Positions 6,954 to 11,983 of a stretch of 11,983 nt of DNA are shown here, one piece after another. The number at the start of each line of letters is the position of its first letter. Within the stretch, counting starts at the first letter, position 1. The stretch is from JBBIRT01 sp037441725 (GTDB lineage Bacteria; Desulfobacterota; BSN033; UBA1163): positions 1-11,983 of the forward strand of contig JBBIRT010000099.1 in NCBI GenBank assembly GCA_037441725.1. The letters run 5' to 3'. Made by a program: the position numbers and the translations under genes. A model generated the notes under the pieces. That model did no database searches. It saw nothing but the letters and a program-made list of their open reading frames with translations, and was not told where the DNA came from.

Positions 6954-7175
6954 TTAATTTTTTCTCCCCCTTAAAAAATGATCCAAACTCAATCTTCCTG
7001 GCCCTGAGGCCAAAAGGATCATGGCTCCTCCGAACATGCTCAGATTCTTCATGAACTGAATCATCTGCATTCGATCGGAAAAATGGGTATGAAAGATAAG
7101 GGTGGTGGGAATAAGAAAGATCAAAACGAGAAGGATTCTTCCGATTAAACTTGAAAGAGCCTTGAACCATTCCAT
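6954..7175 (-). CDS. DoxX-family membrane protein with probable internal deletion
   Basis: The 73-residue product begins like DoxX proteins (first helix SLIGRILLVLIFL, about 9-21). It then jumps directly to the family's third-helix segment IPTTLIFHTHF (22-32) and the C-terminal QMIQFMKNLSMFGGAMILLASGPGRLSLD (about 37-65). DoxX proteins are usually about 130-150 residues with four helices; the S-G-x-x-K-I end of helix 1 and all of helix 2 are missing, roughly 60 residues. The reading frame is kept and both ends are well conserved. An AAAGGA Shine-Dalgarno lies 7 nt before the ATG at 7175. It sits directly before the prenyltransferase gene, separated by one nucleotide. DoxX proteins are membrane proteins linked to quinone or thiol redox chemistry. 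Whether this short form works is unknown; a collapsed assembly is possible. Confidence 0.75.
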   Translation of the reverse strand: MEWFKALSSLIGRILLVLIFLIPTTLIFHTHFSDRMQMIQFMKNLSMFGGAMILLASGPGRLSLDHFLRGRKN

Positions 7176-7276
7176 GGATCCATCCTTTCTCCATAAAGGC
7201 CAATCCAGAATTCATATTTTAAAAAACATATCTAACTGACTACTTTGTGAGAACACCCGCAAATCATGAGTACTCT

Positions 7277-7771
7277 TTAAATTAATTTTAATTCTCCATA
7301 CTTTTTAATATGCTCCACTAGGCCACCATCGCTTAAAATCCTCTCCATGACCGGTGGAAGAGGATTAAAAAAGATAGACTCCTGACGGGTATAATTAAGA
7401 ATCTTTCCCTCCTCCAGAAAGAGTTCGATCATATCTCCTTCATAAAAAGTGTCGGTCTCACAGATGATCGCTGGGAGGCCATTATTGAAACAGTTTCGAT
7501 AAAAAATTCTGGCAAAGCTTTTTGCCAGGATTGCCTGAATCCGATTCATCTTGATCACGATGGCTGCATGTTCCCGACTTGAACCGAGACCAAAATTATG
7601 GCCAGCAACAATAAAATCACCTGGCGAGATCATCTCTGAAAAGCCTGGTCTTTCATATTCTAAAAGATGTCTCGACAATTCGGGCAGATTGGATCTCAAA
7701 TAAAAGTAACGTCCAGGGATGATGTGATCGGTACTAATCCCATCACCAAATTTCCATACCTTACCTTTCAT
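7277..7771 (-). CDS. leuD: 3-isopropylmalate dehydratase small subunit (LeuD/HacB-type hydro-lyase)
   Basis: This is the swivelling small subunit of a two-protein aconitase-superfamily hydro-lyase, pairing with the LeuC-like protein encoded just upstream. From ATG 7771 it has 164 residues, the usual length of archaeal-type LeuD. It begins with MKGKVWKFGDGISTDHIIPG (1-20) and carries the signature GLGSSREHA (61-69) and AKSFARIFYRN (83-93). The ATG at 7771 is preferred over the longer frame start at 7819 because GAGGG lies 7 nt upstream and family homology begins at this Met; the longer start would overlap the LeuC end. The specificity loop reads YLRS (24-27), closer to the YLRT of the methanogen homoaconitase subunit than to classical isopropylmalate isomerase, so the substrate is open. 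No leuA or leuB is in view. Confidence 0.88.
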   Translation of the reverse strand: MKGKVWKFGDGISTDHIIPGRYFYLRSNLPELSRHLLEYERPGFSEMISPGDFIVAGHNFGLGSSREHAAIVIKMNRIQAILAKSFARIFYRNCFNNGLPAIICETDTFYEGDMIELFLEEGKILNYTRQESIFFNPLPPVMERILSDGGLVEHIKKYGELKLI

Positions 7772-7781
7772 CTCCAATCCC

Positions 7782-9035
7782 TCAAAGATATTTTCTTGGG
7801 TCCGCAATCTTTCCTTCAATGGCTGTAGCCGCAGCCACTGCTGGAGATCCCAGGTAGATAAAAGAGTTTGGGCTTCCCATCCTCCCCTTAAAATTTCGAG
7901 GTTGGGTGGCTAAGCAAACCTCTCCATCTCCTAAAACACCTTCATGGAGGCCCACGCATGCCCCACATCCCGGAGGTAAGATCAACGCCCCAGATTCAAC
8001 AAGACCCTCAAGAATTCCCTCTCTTGAGGCCTCCAAATAAACCAAACGAGAACCAGGGGTTACAATTAAGCGGGTCCCAGAATGGATCTTTTTCCCTTTC
8101 AAGATCTTAGCTGCAATTTGGAAATCTTCTAACCTTCCATTGCAAGATGTCCCGAGATAGACTTGATCTACCCTTACTTCTCCTATCTCTTCAATGGTTT
8201 TAGTACGGTCTACCTGATGAGGGCATGCAATTGTAGGTTTTAGTCCTCCGGCATCGATCCTGATAGTCATTTCGTAAACAGCATCAGGATCAGGAGATAT
8301 CCTTTTAAAATCCTGAGGCCTCCCCATTCGAGTCAACCAGTCCTGAGTCACCTTATCAGAAGGAAAGAGCCCCACCTTTGCACCTGCCTCAACAGCCATA
8401 TTAGCAATGGTCATCCGGCCAGCCATATCAATACTATCAATCGTATCACCAGTGAATTCCAATGCCTTGTAAGTGGCTCCTGCAGCCCCTATCCTTCCAA
8501 TCAGATGAAGGATGATATCCTTTCCATAAACCCCTATGGGAAGCTTTCCTTCAATAATGACTCGAATCGTTTCTGGAACCCTTAACCAGATTTTACCGAG
8601 TGCCATGGCTATGGCTGCATCGGTTGATCCTACTCCAGTGGCAAAGGCTCCCAAGGCACCCCCTGTACATGTATGAGAATCTGCCCCAATCACTATATCC
8701 CCTGGCCTTACTTTGCTTTCAGCCACAACCTGATGAGAAATTCCCTCGCCTACGTCTGATAACCAACTCCCTGTCATTTTTATAAAATTTCTAATAAAGG
8801 TATGATCGTTGCTCAGTTCAAACCTTGGACTGGGAGCGGCATGATCAAAAAAGAAAAGAGTCTTCTCAGGGTTATAAACCTTATCAAATCCCATCTCTTG
8901 AAGTTTTCTGATGGCTAAGGGAGCTGTCCCATCCTGAGCATAGGTAAGATCAACATTGACGACGACGATCTCTCCTGGTCGGACCTCTTTTCCCAGGTGT
9001 TGAGTCAAAATCTTTTCACTAAGGGTCATCCCCAT
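7782..9035 (-). CDS. leuC: 3-isopropylmalate dehydratase large subunit (LeuC-type, [4Fe-4S])
   Basis: The large subunit of the hydro-lyase carries the catalytic [4Fe-4S] cluster. From ATG 9035 the protein has 417 residues, the usual length of the archaeal-type LeuC class. It contains GADSHT (about 117-122), GTSCNGR with ligand C298, and PPGCGACVG with ligands C357 and C360, so all three cluster cysteines are present. The C-terminal NFKGRMGS and SPAVAAATAIEGKI segments are also typical. I chose ATG 9035 over ATG 9047 because GGAG lies 6 nt upstream and the protein then starts MGMTLSEKIL, as relatives do. Ten nucleotides separate its stop from the leuD start. The reaction is reversible dehydration and rehydration of a 2- or 3-hydroxy acid. 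3-isopropylmalate is the default assignment, with homoaconitate, dimethylmalate or citrate as alternatives. Confidence 0.9.
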   Translation of the reverse strand: MGMTLSEKILTQHLGKEVRPGEIVVVNVDLTYAQDGTAPLAIRKLQEMGFDKVYNPEKTLFFFDHAAPSPRFELSNDHTFIRNFIKMTGSWLSDVGEGISHQVVAESKVRPGDIVIGADSHTCTGGALGAFATGVGSTDAAIAMALGKIWLRVPETIRVIIEGKLPIGVYGKDIILHLIGRIGAAGATYKALEFTGDTIDSIDMAGRMTIANMAVEAGAKVGLFPSDKVTQDWLTRMGRPQDFKRISPDPDAVYEMTIRIDAGGLKPTIACPHQVDRTKTIEEIGEVRVDQVYLGTSCNGRLEDFQIAAKILKGKKIHSGTRLIVTPGSRLVYLEASREGILEGLVESGALILPPGCGACVGLHEGVLGDGEVCLATQPRNFKGRMGSPNSFIYLGSPAVAAATAIEGKIADPRKYL

Positions 9036-9067
9036 AGAAATCTCCATTCTTTTCTATATCATCTATA

Positions 9068-9196
9068 TAAACCTTCTTTTTTCTCCTGATTGGTTCTAAC
9101 CCCTTGTGCTAAAAGTCCATTTTATAATAAACCTTGCCGTTGTATATTAGGGAGACCCAGTATTTTTTTCTAAAATAAACTGTATTTTTAAACCTT
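9068..9196. repeat. Three copies of TAAACCTT at 60-61 bp spacing
   Basis: TAAACCTT occurs at 9068-9075, 9128-9135 and 9189-9196, all in the same orientation (AAGGTTTA on the leuC coding strand), within 165 bp upstream of leuC. The second and third copies extend to TAAACCTTG. Regular spacing could reflect operator sites or a decayed tandem duplication of about 60 bp, but the sequence between copies is not obviously alike. Confidence 0.4.
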
Positions 9197-9209
9197 GTAT
9201 CGAAGGCAA

Positions 9210-9241
9210 TGAATAGGGGGAAGACCTCCTTTCCTTATTCA
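9210..9241. other. Imperfect hairpin in the leuC upstream region
   Basis: TGAATA pairs with TATTCA at the base. Inside it GGGGG pairs with CCTCC (one G-U) around an AAGA tetraloop, with a 6-nt bulge on the 3' side. No T-run follows on either strand, so it is not a standard terminator. Its role is unknown. Confidence 0.3.
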
Positions 9242-9320
9242 AAAAGATTAAATGACAATATTTCACCTTATTTACTTTCTCGCCAGGTTTATCCTGTTGG
9301 GGTGATGACTGAGAGGTCGC

Positions 9321-9410
9321 ATGGTAAGTAAGGAGGGACCATTAGATAATAATCTTTGCTTGAAATTTAATGAACAGATGCTAAATATATATTGGAGGGA
9401 TGAAGAATGA
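9321..9410 (+). CDS. Possible 29-residue small ORF (P-L-D-N-N-L-C)
   Basis: The frame starts at ATG 9321 after GAGAGG at 4 nt spacing and ends at TGA 9408-9410, overlapping the next small ORF's ATG as ATGA. It encodes EGPLDNNLC near residues 5-13, then a polar tail ending IYWRDEE. I do not recognise it. The shared motif with the next ORF, the Shine-Dalgarno and the ATGA overlap are the only arguments for it. By length alone it could occur by chance. Confidence 0.2.
   Translation: MVSKEGPLDNNLCLKFNEQMLNIYWRDEE
9348..9360 (+). repeat. 13-bp direct repeat, copy 1
   Basis: AATAATCTTTGCT is repeated exactly at 9497-9509, 149 bp away. In both places it is read in the same codon phase as N-N-L-C within a small plus-strand ORF. 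Confidence 0.5.
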
Positions 9411-9553
9411 AAAGGGAAATCCAAAAATCAAAAGGGAAGAGAACCAAAAGGGGGATCAATTCCTTATATGATTGTTGCTGGTATGAACCTCTAAGCAATA
9501 ATCTTTGCTGTGGGGGGATTTGCACTAAAAAAGGAAGGCTTCAGTCTCTTTAA
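9407..9553 (+). CDS. Possible 48-residue basic, cysteine-rich small protein
   Basis: ATG 9407 is preceded by GGAGGG with an ideal 7-nt spacing, and the frame runs to TAA 9551-9553. The N-terminal third is basic (KREIQKSKGKRTKRG). The remainder has five cysteines in the pattern C-C-x9-C-C-x3-C: YDCCWYEPLSNNLCC, then GGIC. Paired cysteines suggest metal binding or disulfides. It overlaps the 3' end of the acyl-CoA dehydrogenase gene on the opposite strand by 29 nt, which is unusual but possible. The upstream small ORF overlaps it by ATGA. I do not recognise the family. It could be chance coding in a spacer, since part of it mirrors the acyl-CoA dehydrogenase tail. Confidence 0.3.
   Translation: MKREIQKSKGKRTKRGINSLYDCCWYEPLSNNLCCGGICTKKGRLQSL
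9497..9509 (+). repeat. 13-bp direct repeat, copy 2
   Basis: This is the second exact copy of AATAATCTTTGCT (first at 9348-9360). Preceded by AGC, it can also form a small AGCAA/TTGCT hairpin of 5 bp with a 6-nt loop. Confidence 0.5.
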
Positions 9554-10685
9554 GGAGCTGCCTGCTGACAATCATTCTCATGATCTGGGCCGTTCCTTCA
9601 TAGATCTGAATCACCTTGGCATCCCTCATCAACTTCTCTACCGGATGCCATTTCGTATACCCCATCCCCCCATAAATTTGAACCGCATCAGTCGTTGCTC
9701 GCATAGCCATATCCGCAGCAAAGGCTTTGGCCATGGCTGCTTCCTTTGAATTTCGAATCCCCTGATCAGCTAACCGAGCCGCCTTCCAAACCAAAAGCCT
9801 GGCCGCCTCAATATTTATTGCCATCTCTGCCAACATGAATTGAACCGCTTGGTGTTGGGCAATGGGAACACCAAATTGGATCCTCCTCTTTGCATAGTTT
9901 TTAGCCAGTTCCAGGGCACTCCGGGCAATTCCCACTGCCCCTATCGCAATCATGGGACGGGTGATATCCAGGGCAGCCATAGCCTTTTTAAATCCTTCCC
10001 CTTCTTTTCCTAATAAATTTTCTGTGGGAACCCTTACATTCTTAAAAATAACAGGCGTGGTATTAGAGGCGCGCTGACCCATCTTATCAATTGGCTCTCC
10101 ATGACGGATTCCTTCTAAATTTGATGGGACAATCAAGCCAATGATTCCCTGATGCCTCTTTTGTGGATCCGTGGTAGCAAAAACCAGGTAGAGGCTCGCA
10201 TATCCTCCATTGGTGATCCACATTTTTGTTCCATTAAGGAGGTAGTGATCTCCCTCCAAATGGGCAACGGTCCGCATCGATGCCGGGTCTGATCCTACTG
10301 GAACCTCACTCAAACAATAAGAAGCAAGGTGAAACTCAGAACAAAATGGCTTCAGGAATCGCTCTTTCTGATCTGACGTTCCAAACCGAACAATCGGGTA
10401 AAGGGCCAGCGTGTTAACAAAGATTGATAAATAAATCCCCATACAGCCTGCTGCAAGCTCTTCAGCCATGAGGCACGTATCTAAAACCCCTAACCCCTGC
10501 CCTCCAAACTCTTGAGGAATGAGGGGAGTTAAGAAACCCTCCTGATGAGCCTTCTTTATCACATCGAGAGGAAATGACCCCTCCCGATCATGTTTGGCGG
10601 CTACGGGCAAAATCACCTCTTTTGAAAATTTTCGGGCTTTCATTTGGAGGGCCTTCTGCCCGGGTGTGAGATCAAACCCAATCAT
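9525..10685 (-). CDS. Acyl-CoA dehydrogenase (medium/short-chain type)
   Basis: This FAD enzyme oxidises acyl-CoA to trans-2-enoyl-CoA and passes electrons to an electron-transfer flavoprotein. The 386-residue length is standard. Visible features are YCLSEVPVGSD (123-133, the flavin-binding loop, normally T-E-P-x-A-G-S-D), KMWITNG (154-160), KMGQRASNT (201-209), FGVPIAQHQAVQFMLAEMA (271-289) and IYEGTAQIMR (361-370) with catalytic base E363. The Glu just before G-T is the position used by medium- and short-chain and many acyl-specific enzymes. Its ATG overlaps the stop of the hydroxyacyl-CoA dehydrogenase gene (ATGA at 10682-10685), indicating coupled translation and a shared beta-oxidation-type or branched-chain acid pathway. 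The exact acyl substrate cannot be read from sequence; no etfAB is in the window. Confidence 0.93.
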   Translation of the reverse strand: MIGFDLTPGQKALQMKARKFSKEVILPVAAKHDREGSFPLDVIKKAHQEGFLTPLIPQEFGGQGLGVLDTCLMAEELAAGCMGIYLSIFVNTLALYPIVRFGTSDQKERFLKPFCSEFHLASYCLSEVPVGSDPASMRTVAHLEGDHYLLNGTKMWITNGGYASLYLVFATTDPQKRHQGIIGLIVPSNLEGIRHGEPIDKMGQRASNTTPVIFKNVRVPTENLLGKEGEGFKKAMAALDITRPMIAIGAVGIARSALELAKNYAKRRIQFGVPIAQHQAVQFMLAEMAINIEAARLLVWKAARLADQGIRNSKEAAMAKAFAADMAMRATTDAVQIYGGMGYTKWHPVEKLMRDAKVIQIYEGTAQIMRMIVSRQLLKETEAFLF

Positions 10686-11539
10686 GATTTTCCTCCGTAA
10701 GTATAAAATCCCCTGCCTGATTTAACTCCCAAATACCCTGCATCGACATATTTACGAAGGAGGGGACAGGGACGGTACTTCTCTCCAAAGGCCTCCTGAA
10801 GAATATTCATGACAGAAAGGACTGTATCCAGCCCGACCAAGTCAGCAAGCTCTAAGGGTCCCATAGGATGATTGGCACCCATCTTCAGGATGGTATCAAT
10901 TTCTTCTGCCTTTCCCAACCCTTCATAAAGTGTGAAAATGGCTTCATTCATGTAGCTGAAGATCAATCGACTGGAGATGAAACCAGGAAAATCATTTGCC
11001 TCGAGTGGAGTCTTGCCCAATTTTAAACTGAGCTCCTGGGTAACCTGAAAGGTTTCCTCAGAAGTGACCAGACCTCGAATAATCTCAACCAATCTCATCA
11101 CAGGTGCAGGATTAAAAAAATGCATCCCAATGACACGATCCGCTCTTTTAGTGATGGAAGCAATCCGAGTAATGGAAAGGGAAGAGGTGTTGCTCGCAAG
11201 GATGGTCTCTTGTTTCACCATCTCATCAAGCCTCTTAAAAATCTCCCACTTTAAAGAGAGGTTTTCAACCGCTGCTTCAATGATGAAATCACACTCTTTC
11301 AGATCGTCTAATTCTACGGTTAACAAAAGTCGTTGAAGCATAGTCTCTCTCTCTTCTTGGGACATCCTGCCCTTATGAACACGCCTATCCAGATCGTGAA
11401 TGATCCTCAATCTTCCTTTGTCGAGTGCCTCAGTGCTTAAATCCCTCATGAGGACATGAAATCCAGAGGTGATCGCCACCTCGGCAATCCCACTTCCCAT
11501 CTGTCCTGCACCAACGACCCCGATCAATCTTATCTCCAT
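10682..11539 (-). CDS. hbd: 3-hydroxyacyl-CoA (3-hydroxybutyryl-CoA) dehydrogenase
   Basis: This NAD(P)-dependent enzyme interconverts 3-hydroxyacyl-CoA and 3-oxoacyl-CoA. The 285-residue length is typical of the stand-alone form. A Rossmann motif GVVGAGQMGSGIAE lies at 7-20. ASNTSSL (115-121) supplies the substrate serine S119. GMHFFNPAPVM (138-148) holds catalytic H140, with E152 in VEIIRG as its likely dyad partner. DFPGFISSR (183-191) begins the C-terminal dimerisation domain; many relatives have N-R where this has S-R. The C-terminus GYLGVKSGRGFYTY is diagnostic for the family. AAAGGGGGT stands about 6 nt before ATG 11539. It is the first gene after a 253-nt spacer and overlaps the acyl-CoA dehydrogenase start by 4 nt. 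Roles in fatty-acid degradation or butyrate-type synthesis are both possible. Confidence 0.93.
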   Translation of the reverse strand: MEIRLIGVVGAGQMGSGIAEVAITSGFHVLMRDLSTEALDKGRLRIIHDLDRRVHKGRMSQEERETMLQRLLLTVELDDLKECDFIIEAAVENLSLKWEIFKRLDEMVKQETILASNTSSLSITRIASITKRADRVIGMHFFNPAPVMRLVEIIRGLVTSEETFQVTQELSLKLGKTPLEANDFPGFISSRLIFSYMNEAIFTLYEGLGKAEEIDTILKMGANHPMGPLELADLVGLDTVLSVMNILQEAFGEKYRPCPLLRKYVDAGYLGVKSGRGFYTYGGKS

Positions 11540-11757
11540 CTTACACCCCCTTTAATGGATTAGAAATCCTTTTAAACTTACCAGCTCCATTTTAATATTC
11601 TTTTTTTAATCCCTCTTAAATTCATTTTATTCAAAATACTGTCTTTCCAGATATCATCTACAGGATAAACCCCATTTATTCTATTAAAAATCCAAAGGGT
11701 AGAAATAAAGATGGGTGAATTCCCTTTAACGCAACCATGAATTTACAAGACCTGAAT

Positions 11758-11795
11758 AAAATTTAGGATTGAACCCCTGAGAGGGATTGACTTTA
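11758..11795 (-). repeat. Copy 2 of the shared post-stop element (after citrate synthase)
   Basis: Starting inside the citrate synthase stop, the minus strand reads TTAAAGTCAA, a spacer, GGGGTT, then CTAA and AT-rich sequence, matching 2101-2138 after the E2 gene. Here AATCCCT and AGGGGTT (11772-11788) form a 7-bp stem, with one G-U, around a 3-nt loop. It may mark the 3' end of the citrate synthase transcript, although no strong T-run follows. Confidence 0.4.
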
Positions 11796-11983
11796 ATCCA
11801 TTCGCTTTTTAATGGGGATATATTCACATGCCTGGGGGCCACAGTAGTTTCCCACATAATCTGCATCTGGCCGGTAAAGCTCAGGTTTGGGTTGAGCCTC
11901 TGCAAACTTTTCTTCAATAATGTGGGCGGTCCAACCAGAAATCCTGGAGATGGCAAAGACAGGGGTGAAAAGATCGATAGGGA
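11793..11983 (-). CDS. gltA: Citrate synthase, C-terminal part (5' end beyond window)
   Basis: Reading from the window edge on the minus strand, 62 residues precede TAA at 11795-11793. They begin PIDLFTPVFAISRISGWTAHIIEE, a close match to the C-terminal signature of citrate synthases (the F-T-P-x-F-A-x-S-R-x-x-G-W-x-A-H block). They end YIPIKKRMD, in the manner of other bacterial members. The catalytic His and Asp lie upstream, outside the window. The tail between these blocks reads ELYRPDADYVGNYCGPQACE, with two cysteines four residues apart that are not in the best-known bacterial enzymes. A 253-nt spacer separates it from the next minus-strand gene. 2-methylcitrate synthase is an alternative, because the fragment cannot separate the two. 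Confidence 0.85.
   Translation of the reverse strand, partial: PIDLFTPVFAISRISGWTAHIIEEKFAEAQPKPELYRPDADYVGNYCGPQACEYIPIKKRMD

Larger units (their letters stand above)
9036..9524. other. 489-bp spacer between leuC and the acyl-CoA dehydrogenase gene
   Basis: No tRNA, rRNA, transposase remnant or known riboswitch could be recognised here. The stretch must hold the promoter of the leuC operon and the 3' end of the acyl-CoA dehydrogenase transcript, but I see no strong sigma-70 box or T-tailed terminator. It does hold three evenly spaced TAAACCTT copies, an imperfect hairpin (9210-9241), a 13-bp direct repeat, and two small overlapping plus-strand ORFs, each listed separately. Confidence 0.6.

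Noticed and set aside
6934..7215. 93-codon minus-strand frame overlapping the doxX gene.
   Set aside because: It is out of frame with the clear DoxX homology and runs through the prenyltransferase start; its translation shows no family features.
9252..9410. ATG at 9252 starts a hydrophobic 17-codon stretch in frame with the 29-residue small ORF, interrupted by two consecutive TGA codons (9303-9308); a second selenoprotein was considered.
   Set aside because: No Shine-Dalgarno before 9252, no redox motif around the TGAs, two stops in tandem, and no homology recognised.
11580..11760. Minus-strand open stretch of about 55 codons between citrate synthase and the hydroxyacyl-CoA dehydrogenase, with lysine-rich sequence at its end.
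   Set aside because: No plausible start codon or ribosome-binding site in the longer frame; AT-rich low-complexity translation with no recognised family.

Overview
The window reads as a fragment of a bacterial chromosome, most likely a metagenome-assembled or draft contig because it contains a run of ten Ns at 3432-3441. Moderate-to-low GC, long same-strand gene runs, beta-oxidation-type genes, archaeal-type LeuC/LeuD, a Bacillus-type 2-oxoacid dehydrogenase and a probable selenoprotein together suggest an anaerobic or facultative Thermodesulfobacteriota (former Deltaproteobacteria)-like organism. That assignment is an inference; no phylogenetic marker is present.

Layout. Only one confident gene is on the plus strand: a divergent cysteinyl-tRNA-synthetase paralogue (193-1407), convergent with the rest. 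On the minus strand, in transcription order from the right edge, come: the 3' end of a citrate synthase (11793 to the window end); a 3-hydroxyacyl-CoA dehydrogenase and an acyl-CoA dehydrogenase that overlap by ATGA; a ~490-bp spacer with possible small ORFs and repeats; leuC-leuD-type hydro-lyase subunits; a shortened DoxX-family gene; a UbiA/MenA-type prenyltransferase; a thioredoxin-like gene with an in-frame UGA in its redox motif; E1-alpha, E1-beta (interrupted) and E2 of a 2-oxoacid dehydrogenase complex; and a cobalamin adenosyltransferase.

How the genes fit together. The right half is acyl-CoA and 2-oxoacid carbon flow (citrate synthase, beta-oxidation dehydrogenases, an aconitase-superfamily hydro-lyase). 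The middle is a membrane and redox group (DoxX, quinone-type prenyltransferase, Sec-thioredoxin-like). The left half makes acyl-CoA from 2-oxoacids. No E3 (lipoamide dehydrogenase) gene is visible; it may lie elsewhere or, less likely, in the gap.

Main points for a second look: (1) 5590-5859 is best read as an 89-residue selenoprotein with a U-x-x-C motif, with a candidate bacterial SECIS hairpin at the expected distance; a conventional ORF call loses its first 20 residues. (2) The CysS paralogue keeps KMSKS but has HIGN for HIGH and has lost two of the four zinc ligands. (3) E1-beta has two in-frame stops in a 42-nt AT-rich patch although overall length and frame are preserved. (4) DoxX appears to have lost its middle. 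(5) Two small overlapping ORFs upstream of leuC share a P-L-x-N-N-L-C motif.
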